Below are positions 18,793 to 26,873 of a stretch of DNA of 64,000 bases, piece by piece; the first letter of the stretch is position 1, and each line of letters begins with the position of its first letter. The position numbers and the translations under genes were made by a program. The stretch comes from CAVVTR01 sp963751245. GTDB taxonomy: Bacteria > Acidobacteriota > Thermoanaerobaculia > Thermoanaerobaculales > Thermoanaerobaculaceae. The stretch is taken from positions 62,001 through 126,000 of the forward strand of contig CAVVTR010000008.1 of assembly GCA_963751245.1 (NCBI GenBank), given 5' to 3'. Under the pieces are notes generated by a model that saw nothing but the letters and a program-made list of their open reading frames with translations, did no database searches and was not told the origin of the DNA.

Positions 18793-19006
18793 CAACGCGC
18801 TCGGCGACGGGTGCCGGGCGCGCCGCCGGAGTCCTCGCGAAGGATCCTCGGACGCCCCCGGACGAACGACCCCTGCATTCGGCCCACCCTCTTCGTGACG
18901 TGGCAGACGAGCCCTTCAGCGGACACCCAAACCCTCCTCGATAGTCTCCGGCTCCGCCTGTCAACCTAGCACAGCTCGGCATATTCTGTACTATTCAGCC
19001 GTTCCG

Positions 19007-19732
19007 TCACGATTTGGTCACGAGAGCCTCGGCGTCCGCGGAGGTCTCCTCCGGCCCGGCTTTCAGGTACCGGTAGTAGCTGTCGAGGGTGTAGACCGCG
19101 GCGAGCGGGTTGTGGCCGAGGACGCGGTCCTTGACGGCGAGGACGGTGCAGGGCGCCTGGGCGTAGCGGAAGAACAGCGAGTCGTGGCCCACGCACAGGC
19201 CGATGACGACGTTGAGCTCCGTGCCCTGGCGGTTCATCACCTCGGCCTGGAACATCGGGTTGCACATGTTCTCGCGGGTTCCAGGAGCGATCTTGCTCTC
19301 GTCCGGAACGCCGATCCGCTCCTTGGGAACGCCTCCCGCCTTGCACATCACCGAGACCACCTCGAACCCCCGGTTGCCGTAGAAGCGCGCCACCACCTCC
19401 GCCTCGCGCCGCAGGCCGACGCAGAACGCCAGGCCCAGCTTCCGGTAGCCCATCCTTTCGGCGAACCCGGCGATCTCCACGAGGCGCGGCTGCGCGGGCC
19501 GGACCCGGTCGTAGCCCAGCTCACGGTCCGCGTAGCCGTCGGCCTCCTGGAGCGAGGCGTTGGCGGCGAAAGCGCGGACGTCCGGTTCGTCGTACGCCTC
19601 GAGGCAGCGCCCCAGCATCTCCGTCTCCTCCACCGTCGGGCAGGAGGGCGGGGCCTTGCCCTCCTCGCTGCGGCACACGCGCCGGTCGGGCTCGTAGGGA
19701 CAGCGGGCGCAGTCGGGGCTTTCGCGCGTCAT
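19007..19732 (-). CDS. DUF1847 family metal-binding protein
   Basis: This 241-residue Cys-rich protein matches DUF1847. It starts with a Cys cluster (SPDCARCPYEPDRRVC...PPSCPTVEE) and contains KLGLAFCVGL, VSVMCKAGGVPKERIG, ENMCNPMFQAEVMN and VIGLCVGHDSLFF. The regularly placed cysteines suggest a bound metal or iron-sulfur cluster, but the function is unknown. The start is well supported by GGAGGAGG upstream. It follows the DUF362 gene in the same orientation, and the two Cys/redox-associated families may be functionally related, though 214 bp separate them. Confidence 0.88.
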   Translation of the reverse strand: MTRESPDCARCPYEPDRRVCRSEEGKAPPSCPTVEETEMLGRCLEAYDEPDVRAFAANASLQEADGYADRELGYDRVRPAQPRLVEIAGFAERMGYRKLGLAFCVGLRREAEVVARFYGNRGFEVVSVMCKAGGVPKERIGVPDESKIAPGTRENMCNPMFQAEVMNRQGTELNVVIGLCVGHDSLFFRYAQAPCTVLAVKDRVLGHNPLAAVYTLDSYYRYLKAGPEETSADAEALVTKS

Positions 19733-19865
19733 GGCATCCTCCTCCGCGGGGATTCTAGGCCGCCCCGGCGGAAGTGCCACGGCCACCCGCGAAGGAGCCG
19801 AGCAGCGGTTGCGCCGGCGGGTCGCCCGGCGTGCCGTTTCGCAGCGCTCGTGCGATACTTCGTGA

Positions 19866-20081
19866 ATGGGACTCCTGAAACCGAAGGCCGAGCGCACATC
19901 GGGCCGGCTGGAAAAGCGCGCCTCCACGGTGGTGACCTGCCCCTACAACGGGCATCAGGCGGGCTGGTGCCGGGGGCTGTGCACGCCCGTGGACGGTCAG
20001 GGCCACTGCGGGAGGTCGGCGCCCCACGCGATGACGGGACGTACCCAGCGCGCCATCGCGGCACAGCTGGCGCGGTCCTAG
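19866..20081 (+). CDS. Small Cys-containing hypothetical protein
   Basis: This 71-residue protein, rich in Lys/Arg at the N-terminus, has a central block with four cysteines and two histidines (CPYNGHQAGWCRGLC, then GQGHCGRSAPH) and a helical tail (RTQRAIAAQLARS). The Cys/His spacing could bind zinc. No family was recognised. The frame lies between divergent and co-oriented genes, with no clear ribosome-binding site before the ATG. Support is therefore only the composition and the Cys/His pattern. It could be a spurious frame. Confidence 0.5.
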   Translation: MGLLKPKAERTSGRLEKRASTVVTCPYNGHQAGWCRGLCTPVDGQGHCGRSAPHAMTGRTQRAIAAQLARS

Positions 20082-20218
20082 AGCCCCTGCCGGCCAGCGC
20101 GCGGGCCCCGCGCGTCCCCCGCTCCCTCCCTCTTCGAGCTCGCAGCTCACGGACCCTCCCGCCGCGGCGCGAACCGCCGCGCGGCAGGAGCGTAGACTCG
20201 ACGGTCCGGAGGTCTTCC

Positions 20219-21676
20219 ATGCGTCCGTCCCCCATCCTCGCCCTTTCCCTGCTCGCCGCCCTCGTTCCCGCGGTTCTCCCGGCGGCGCCGGCGGCAATGT
20301 TCCGCGGCGATGCCGCCCACACCGGCGTGTACGACGGCCCGGGGCTGCGCGCCCTGAAGCTGGAGTGGAGGATCCGCACCGGAGGCAAGGTGCGATCCAC
20401 GCCGGTCGTGGCTGGTGGCGTGGTCCTGTTCGGGAGCGAGGACGGTCGACTCTACGCCGCCGACGTTGCGACCGGCGCGGTGCGCTGGACGGCCGAGCTC
20501 GGAGGCCCGGTGACCTCCTCCCCCGCCGTGACCGGCGACACCGTGCTGGTGGTGGCGGCCGACGGCCGTCTGCAGGCGCTGGACCTGGCGACCGGGACGG
20601 CAAAGTGGGCCACCGCCGCGGGACCGCGCGTGCCCTACGTCCAGAACGCGGGCGACCCGCGGAGCTGGGACTTCTACGACTCCTCGCCGGTGATCTCCGG
20701 CGACACCGCGATCTACGGGGGCGGCGACGGCAAGGTGCACGCCGTCGACATCGCCACCGGCCGCGAGCGGTGGTCCTTCGCCACCGGCGGCGCCGTCCGC
20801 GCCACGCCGGCCGTGGCCGGCGGCCTCGTCGCCGCGGGGGGGATGGACGGCGTGCTCTACGCCCTCGACGCCTCCACCGGCGCGCTGCGCTGGAAGTTCG
20901 ACACCGAGGGCAACAGCTACTTCCCCCGCGGCGAGGTCCAGTCCTCCCCGGCCATCGCTGACGGGACCGTGGTGTTCGGCGCCCGCGACGGCTTCCTCTA
21001 CGCCGTCGACGCGGCCACGGGCACCGAGAAGTGGCGCTCGGACCACAAGGGCTCGTGGGTGATCACCTCGCCGGCCGTCACCGGCGACGTGGTGATCGCC
21101 GGCAGCTCCGACGGCGAGCTCGTGCAGGCCGTCGACCTGGCCACCGGTACGGAGCGCTGGCGCTACGACACCCGCGCCCGCGTGTTCTCGTCCCCCGCCG
21201 TGGCCGGCGGCCTCGCGTACGTGGGCACCTGGGACGGCACCCTGCTGGGCATCGACCTGCGCACCGGGTCGGTCAAGGCGAGCACGCTGGCCGAGTCGGC
21301 GATCATGTCGTCCCCGGTCCTCGCCGGAGGCCGGCTCTTCGTAGGCTCGGACGACGGCTGCCTGTACGCCTTCAGCGGCACGCCCTACGATCCCTCCGGC
21401 GAGCCCACGCCGGTCGGCCTCACCGCCGCGCAGGCGGCGAGGCTGACCGGGAGCTACGAGCTTCCGTCGGGCGGCGTCATCGAGGTCACCGCCGAGGGCA
21501 GCCGGCTGAGCCTGAACCTGGGCGGCCGGGACTACGGCCTGCTCGCCCTCTCGCCCACCGAGCTGATGCTCCGGGACGCCGACCTGCACGTGCGCTTCAC
21601 CATCGAGGACGGCGCCGTCACCGCCCTCGATCTCGTCCAGGGCGCGAAGACGACCCGGGCGACGCGGCTGCCCTGA
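20219..21676 (+). CDS. Exported PQQ-type beta-propeller (BamB-like) protein
   Basis: This 485-residue protein starts with a signal peptide (MRPSPILALSLLAALVPAVLPAAPA). It then has a seven-bladed propeller built from repeats ending in ATGxxRW-type motifs (VATGAVRWTAEL, LATGTAKWATAA, IATGRERWSFAT, ASTGALRWKFDT, AATGTEKWRSDH, LATGTERWRYDT, LRTGSVKASTLA). The last 80 residues form a small beta domain (SYELPSGGVIEVTAEGSRLSL...) like DUF3471-type tails. PQQ-like propellers can be cofactor-dependent dehydrogenases or scaffold proteins such as BamB. No cytochrome motif or dehydrogenase active site is obvious, so a binding role is more likely. The ATG follows CCGGAGG. Confidence 0.85.
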   Translation: MRPSPILALSLLAALVPAVLPAAPAAMFRGDAAHTGVYDGPGLRALKLEWRIRTGGKVRSTPVVAGGVVLFGSEDGRLYAADVATGAVRWTAELGGPVTSSPAVTGDTVLVVAADGRLQALDLATGTAKWATAAGPRVPYVQNAGDPRSWDFYDSSPVISGDTAIYGGGDGKVHAVDIATGRERWSFATGGAVRATPAVAGGLVAAGGMDGVLYALDASTGALRWKFDTEGNSYFPRGEVQSSPAIADGTVVFGARDGFLYAVDAATGTEKWRSDHKGSWVITSPAVTGDVVIAGSSDGELVQAVDLATGTERWRYDTRARVFSSPAVAGGLAYVGTWDGTLLGIDLRTGSVKASTLAESAIMSSPVLAGGRLFVGSDDGCLYAFSGTPYDPSGEPTPVGLTAAQAARLTGSYELPSGGVIEVTAEGSRLSLNLGGRDYGLLALSPTELMLRDADLHVRFTIEDGAVTALDLVQGAKTTRATRLP

Positions 21677-21811
21677 CGCCGCCCGCCCGTCTCCCGGCCG
21701 TTTGCGGGGGACCGGTCCCGCCGGGATGCCGCCCGCCGCCCCCGAGCCGCCGGAGGTGTTCGCGGGCGCCGCTCCCCCCGACGGTTCCGACCGGGAGAGG
21801 AACCCTCCGGG

Positions 21812-22225
21812 CTACTTCCCCTTCGCCGCCGGGCGGAGGAGCCGGCTCGCGACCGCGCCGTAGAGCACGAACTCGACCAGCCCCGAGGCGAACCAGGCCA
21901 GGGCGACCCGCCCCGGGATCGGGTAGAGCAGGTACTGGTCGAGGTCGACGAGAAGCCCGGCGAGGACGGCGAAGGCGGCGCCGTAGGCGAGACCTTCCCG
22001 CACGGAGCCCGTCCGGACCGTGCGCACGTAGCCAAGGGCGAAGAGACAGACGACCCCGGCTGTGAGCGGGAGAGACAGCCACAGCAGGCCGTCCGCGGCG
22101 GGGCGCCGCAGGTGCGCCACCGCGGCGTCGAGCTCCCGCAGCAGGAACCCGTGCACCAGACCGTTCCACACGACGGCGATGGTGAACAGCGCGACACACG
22201 CGGACACGAAGCGACGGGCCGGCAC
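21812..22225 (-). CDS. Small integral membrane protein, function unknown
   Basis: This 137-residue protein has four hydrophobic segments: FVSACVALFTIAVVWNGLVHGF, DGLLWLSLPLTAGVVCLFALGYV, LAYGAAFAVLAGLLVDLDQYLL and VALAWFASGLVEFVLYGAVAS. The GTG at 22225 is chosen because AAGGAGGT lies 5 bp upstream; a longer frame from an upstream ATG would add a non-hydrophobic leader. No family name can be given with confidence. It lies 40 bp downstream of the toxin gene in the same orientation, so it could be co-transcribed with the toxin-antitoxin pair. Confidence 0.75.
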   Translation of the reverse strand: MPARRFVSACVALFTIAVVWNGLVHGFLLRELDAAVAHLRRPAADGLLWLSLPLTAGVVCLFALGYVRTVRTGSVREGLAYGAAFAVLAGLLVDLDQYLLYPIPGRVALAWFASGLVEFVLYGAVASRLLRPAAKGK

Positions 22226-22265
22226 GCTGACCTCCTTCGGCGCGAGGCCGGGGAACGCCGCCACG

Positions 22266-22727
22266 CTACCAGAGGCGCGGATCGAACGCGAAGGGACGGG
22301 ACGGGCCGACGGCCAGCTCCGTGAAGCGGGCATGCGACGGGTTCAGGACGAAGATGCGCTCCTCCGGCACGAGCGCCGAAGGTACCGACAGGACGGGCGC
22401 CGTCCGTCCGCGGAGCCACTCCGCGCCGATGTCGCGGGTGGCGGCCGGGTGCGGGAAGGCGCGCCACCCGCGCGGCAGCTCCTCCGCATCGAGGACCGTC
22501 ACCGGGACCTCCGGGCCCCACTCCACCGGGATGACGACCAGGGCCGGCGGAACCAGGTCGACGTCGGCGCCGGCAAGGTACTCCAGGGCCGCCAGCGAGA
22601 TCGTCGCCGCGGCGTAGACCGCGGGCAGACCCGGGTGGTTCCAGCGGCCGCCGAAGCGCCGCGCCCCCTCCCCGCTGAACGCCGTGTCCTCGTGGGCCCG
22701 GGTGGTCAGGCGCCACGCCCGCGTCAC
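22266..22727 (-). CDS. RES-domain toxin (MbcT-like)
   Basis: This 153-residue RES-domain protein shows RFGGRWNHPGLPAVYAA and the following LAALEYLAGAD segment, which hold the Arg, Tyr and Glu residues used by this family, plus the RIFVLNPSHARF strand near the end. Characterised RES toxins (for example MbcT of Mycobacterium tuberculosis) degrade NAD+ and are neutralised by an Xre/MbcA/ParS antitoxin. The GTG start overlaps the antitoxin stop codon by 4 bp, as expected for translational coupling. The toxin frame itself is intact. Confidence 0.88.
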   Translation of the reverse strand: MTRAWRLTTRAHEDTAFSGEGARRFGGRWNHPGLPAVYAAATISLAALEYLAGADVDLVPPALVVIPVEWGPEVPVTVLDAEELPRGWRAFPHPAATRDIGAEWLRGRTAPVLSVPSALVPEERIFVLNPSHARFTELAVGPSRPFAFDPRLW

Positions 22728-23195
22728 CCGATGACTCCGTGCTCCAGACGGCCGAGAACATCCTCGACGAGCTGCTCGCCGACCTCGGTGTCGAGAAGAC
22801 GGAGCGGGGTTTCTCCTCCCAGGGCCCGGTTGGGCCGCTGCATCCAGGCGGCCGCCCGCTCCGGCGACGCGAGCACGTGGCGCGCCCGTGCGACGACCCG
22901 CGCGACCCGCACCAGCCTGTCCGACTCGGTCGGCTTGAGAAGGCCCTGCTTGCGGCGGACCCTCGTGGACTTCGGCAGGTCCAGCACCTCGCCGAGCTCC
23001 TTCAGGCTCACTGCGAGCAGCAGCGCGACGTGCTCGTAGCTCGCGTAGGGCAGACCGTCGCGAATGCGCCGGCGCAGCCCCTCGCTGTCGCGCACGCGGC
23101 CCGCCGATGGTCTTGCTCCCTCCCAGGACCTCGACGATCTCGGCGGTGGGATCCACACGTTCCTCCTGGTACTCAATGTAGTGCCATCTGGGCAT
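22724..23195 (-). CDS. Xre/MbcA/ParS-type antitoxin, apparent frameshift
   Basis: The protein pairs with the downstream RES toxin. The C-terminal part is textbook for the DUF2384 toxin-binding family: RRIRDGLPYASYEHVALLLA, LKELGEVLDLPKSTRVRRK, ESDRLVRVARV, WMQRPNRALGGETPLRLLDT and VEDVLGRLEHGV. The N-terminus (MPRWHYIEYQEERVDPTAE, then VEVLGGSKTIGG) is in another frame. Removing one G from the GGG at 23100-23102 joins it to RVRDSEGLRRR and gives about 156 residues. As written the antitoxin would be broken while its toxin is intact, which is unlikely to be tolerated. A sequence error is therefore more probable than a true mutation. Confidence 0.75.
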
Positions 23196-23368
23196 CCGAG
23201 CAAACCTGAGCCGGGCGCGAGAGAACCGCGACCAGCCACTTCCAGCCCTCTCGACAACCCTGCGCGACGCTGGGCGAGGCTCCCAGCTCGTGATCGGCCG
23301 GCGTTCCCGGCCGCGTACCCCTCTCCCCCGTCGCCCAGGCCGTGCCCGGCCGGACGTACGGTGGTCGA

Positions 23369-23397
23369 TTGACCCGCAAGTCCGCCGGCGCTAGCAT
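23369..23397 (+). promoter_or_regulatory. Sigma70-type promoter for the collagen-like surface protein
   Basis: TTGACC (23369-23374) and TAGCAT (23392-23397) are separated by 17 bp, matching the consensus at 5/6 and 4/6. The promoter lies 47 bp before the start codon at 23444. Confidence 0.6.
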
Positions 23398-23443
23398 TCG
23401 TCCGGCTGCTGACCCATTTGTGACAGTACCGAAGGAGGAGACC

Positions 23444-26198
23444 ATGGTGTCCGGACGTTCCCCCCGCGCCGTCCTCGCTCTTCTCGTCACCATCACCTTC
23501 GCCGCGGCGGCTACCGCCGCCATCCCCGGCACCGACGTGGTCGTGCCCGCGGCCGCCCGCATCCAGGGGCTCGGCGACCCGCCCTCGCAGTACTACACGA
23601 CGCTGTGGCTCACCAACCGCTCCGCCACGGCCTCGACCACCCTGTACGATCGAGCTCTACCGGCGCGGCGCCGCCGCCAACCCCGCCGCGTCCGCCACGG
23701 TGACGCTGGCCCCCGGCCAGACGGAGCGCATCGACAACTGCGTCGAGCGCCTCTTCGGCCTCACCGGGACCGCCGGCTCCCTCCGCATCCGGTCGAGCCA
23801 GCCCGTCCTTGCCTCCACCCGCACCTACGACCTGCCGCCGGGCGGCACGGAGAAGGACACGACCGGTCTGTACTTCGCCGGCGTGCCCGTGGAGCTGGCA
23901 ATTGGGGAGGGCCAGACCAGCGTGGTCCAGGGCGTCGCCCAGGACGGCGAGGCCCGCTCCAACTTCGGCCTGGTCGAGATCGCCGGGGAGCCCGTCACCG
24001 TGCGTGCGGTGCTCCGCGACGCCATGGGGACCGAGCTGGCCAGCCGGTCGTACGACCTCCCCGCCTACGGGCAGATCCAGGAGCCCGTCACGGCAATCGG
24101 TCCGGCGGTCGAGGGCGATTCCAACGCGGTGCTCGAGATCTCGGTGACGTCCGGGACCGGGAAGGTCGTCGCCTACGGCACCCAGAACATGAACGCCTCC
24201 CAGGACGGCGCCGGCTTCGAGATGGCCTATCCGGAGAACTGGGTGACCGCCGTCAATGGCCTCAAGGGGAACGTCACCCTGCAGGCCGGCGAGAACGTCC
24301 GGATCGGCACCGAGCCGGCGGCCTCGGCGGCCGACGGCAGCGGCGCCGCCGGCGTGATCACGATCTCGGCGCCGGGCGTGGTGGGCCCGACCGGACCGGC
24401 GGGCGTGACCGGTCCCGCCGGCGTCACCGGTGCGCCAGGCGAGACGGGACCGCGGGGCTTCACGGGCGCCACGGGTCCACGAGGGTACGTAGGCGCCACC
24501 GGCCCCGTCGGACCGGTCGGAGCTGCCGGTCCGGCCGGCGACACCGGCGCGGCGGGCGCGACGGGACCGCAGGGGCTGACGTGGCAGCAGGCGTGGCAGG
24601 CCGGCACCGCATACGCCCCCCACGACGCCGTGAGCTACGACGGCTCGAGCTACGTGAGCCTGCAGGCCGACAACCTGGGCAACCCTCCGGATTCGAGCCC
24701 CGCCTGGTGGAGCCTGCTCGCGCGGATGGGCGCCGCGGGAACGACCGGGGCGACCGGGCCGTCGGGTCCCACCGGCGCAACCGGCGCCGCCGGGCTCACG
24801 GGAACGACCGGTGCGACCGGGGCCACGGGACCCAGCGGCCCGACCGGGGCCCGGGGCCTGACGTGGCAGCAGGAATGGCAGGCGGGAACGACCTACGCCG
24901 CGGACGACGCGGTGAGCCGCCTGGGCTCGGCGTACGTGAGCCTGGCCGACGGCAACCAGGGCAGTCCGCCGGAGACCAGTCCCTCGGCATGGGGCCTCCT
25001 CGCGCAGGCGGGCGCGGAAGGGCCGGAGGGGCCCACAGGGCCCGAGGGCGCGACAGGCGCGGCCGGCGCGACCGGTGAAACCGGTGCAACGGGTGCAACG
25101 GGTGCAACGGGCGCCACAGGCCTACTCCCCGCCGGTTCGGCGGCCGGCGTCACACCGTACTGGGACGGCACGCAGTGGGTCACGGGAAGCACCAACCTCT
25201 ACAACAACGGTGGCAACATCGGCATGCACCTCGGGACCGGCACGCAGCCCAGAGCAGGCCTCGAGGTCGGCGGCACCGACGGCCTGGTCGTGAGGGGAAC
25301 CGTCAATCAAGGCTCGGTGCAGGCGCTGGGCGCCGGGGTGCGGATGCAGTGGTATCCGCGCAAGGGTGCCTTCCGCGTCGGCAACGCGGAGACGACCTGG
25401 TGGGACGACGACGGGAGCTCCACACCCCACCTCGCCCTCTACTCGATCGCAATGGGATACCAGCCGAGGGCCTCGGGAGTCGCCTCCACCGCGATCGGTG
25501 CGTACAACAAGTCGACCGGCGACTATTCCCTCACCCTGGGCTCGTACAACACGGCCAGCGCCTCCCACGCCATCGCGATCGGCACGCAGGTCTACGCAAC
25601 GGGCATCTACTCCATCGCGATGGGCGCCGGTGCCGACACCAACGGCAAGGACGGCGCCGTGGTGATCGGCGACGACTCCTACTTCTCGACGACGTACGCT
25701 CCCAACGACAACTCCATCAGCATGCGCTTCGCCGGCGTTTACTCCGGAGACAAGGCCTACCAGTTCTTCACGGACACCCTCTCCTCGACCGGCGTCTACA
25801 TGAACAGGGGCGCCGGCGGATGGACGGCGGTGTGCACCCGGGACGCGAAGGAGAACTTCTCCCCCGTGGACGGCGAGTGGATCCTCGACCGGATCCGCGA
25901 GCTTCCCGTCACGGAGTGGAACTACAAGGCCGGGGATCCGTCGGTCAAGTACATCGGCCCCGTGGCCGAGGACTTCTGGGATGCGTTCCACCTCAACGGC
26001 GATGACAACAAGGGGATCAACTCGGTCAGCATCGACGGGGTGAACATCGCGGGCGTCAAGGCCCTGGAGAAGCGCACGAGCCTCCAGAGGGAGAGGATCG
26101 ACGCTCAGGAGGCCAGGATCGCGGCACAGCAGGAGGAGATCGAGGCGCTCAAGACGCGTCTGGCGCGGCTGGAGGGACTGCTCGAGAAACGGCGGTAG
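23444..26198 (+). CDS. Collagen-like surface fibre protein with CBM, YadA-head and S74 domains; apparent frameshift
   Basis: The protein is secreted (signal peptide to about TAA-AIPG). Its N-terminal module of about 290 residues is paralogous to that of the 8639-11370 gene (TDVVVPAA, YYTTLWLTN, GTGKVVAYG). Three Gly-X-Y blocks (about 24376-24575, 24729-24855 and 25010-25124) alternate with two copies of a roughly 50-residue CBM5/12-like module (GLTWQQ, then W-AGT-YA--DAVS, SSYVSL). YadA-type head repeats follow (25440-25690: AIAMG, TAIGA, AIAIG, SIAMG), then an S74 intramolecular chaperone domain (CTRDAKENFSPV, near 25838-26060) and a coiled coil. An extra base near 23645 shifts the frame; omitting it joins NRSATASTTL to TIELYRRG. 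It is probably a trimeric fibre. GAAGGAGGAG precedes the ATG. Confidence 0.8.
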
Positions 26199-26534
26199 GC
26201 CGTGCCCAGTCATGGCCACGGGTCCTCCCCGTCGTCCTCGCCGCAGCGCGTGCCGGGCGACCCCGTGACCGAAGCTCCGGCCCCCGGCTCCGGAGCAGGG
26301 GGCCGGAGGCGCCGGCGACGGCCCCACGGCGCCGCCCAGCGGCGCGAGCGGAGCGCGCTTCACGGCCGTCCTCCACCGCAGGGGACCCCTCGCCCCGCTA
26401 CCGCTCCCTCGGTCCGGCGGTCCCCGCGCCCTCGTCTCTCGCGAGATCCCCGGCTCCGGACCGCGACGCCCGGACTGCGCGCCGGTGGAATTTCCCGGCG
26501 GCGCTCGGGGTCGAGCTCCAGCAGGAGGTGCGCG
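26199..26534. other. Intergenic region without a recognisable gene
   Basis: This 336-bp GC-rich gap lies between the surface fibre gene and the UBP zinc-finger gene. I see no gene, terminator hairpin with a T-tract, or repeat element. The last 14 bp contain the ribosome-binding site CAGGAGGTG of the next gene. Confidence 0.4.
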
Positions 26535-26807
26535 ATGAACGCTGACGGGGCCTGTCCCCACCTCAAGGCCATCACCGAGGTCAAGGGGCCCGCGCGGCGG
26601 GTGTGCGAGGAGTGCGTGAAGACGGGCTCGCGCTGGGTCCACCTGCGGACGTGCCAGGAATGCGGCGTGACGCTGTGCTGCGACAGCTCCCCGAACCGCC
26701 ACGCCACGGCCCACGCCCACGCCTCCGGACACCCGGTCATCGCCTCGGCGGAACCCGGCGAGCGCTGGCTGTACTGCTACCCCGACGACCTCACCGCGGA
26801 GTACTGA
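26535..26807 (+). CDS. UBP-type zinc finger protein
   Basis: This 90-residue protein consists of a single UBP (BUZ-type) zinc finger. It has ACPHL near the N-terminus, VCEECVKTG, TCQECGVTLCCD, a His-rich stretch (NRHATAHAHASGHP) and the final GERWLYCYPDD strand. In eukaryotes this fold binds the C-terminus of ubiquitin. In bacteria, stand-alone copies are common and their ligand is unknown. The ATG has AGGAGGTG 5 bp upstream. It stands between the convergent vWA gene and the surface fibre gene and is probably monocistronic. Confidence 0.9.
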   Translation: MNADGACPHLKAITEVKGPARRVCEECVKTGSRWVHLRTCQECGVTLCCDSSPNRHATAHAHASGHPVIASAEPGERWLYCYPDDLTAEY

Positions 26808-26873
26808 GGACACCCGCGGGACGCGCCGGCGGGCGATGCGGCCGCCGCTCGCCCTGGCGGCCGCCCCCCGGGC

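Noticed and set aside
21715..21740. GGGACCGGTCCC palindrome as an operator or terminator
   Set aside because: The 12-bp perfect palindrome lies in a GC-rich convergent gap with no T-tract and no loop. It is not strong enough to call.
24375..25124. GC-rich short-period DNA repeat as an independent repeat element
   Set aside because: It is fully explained by Gly-X-Y codons of the collagen-like blocks in the surface protein gene.
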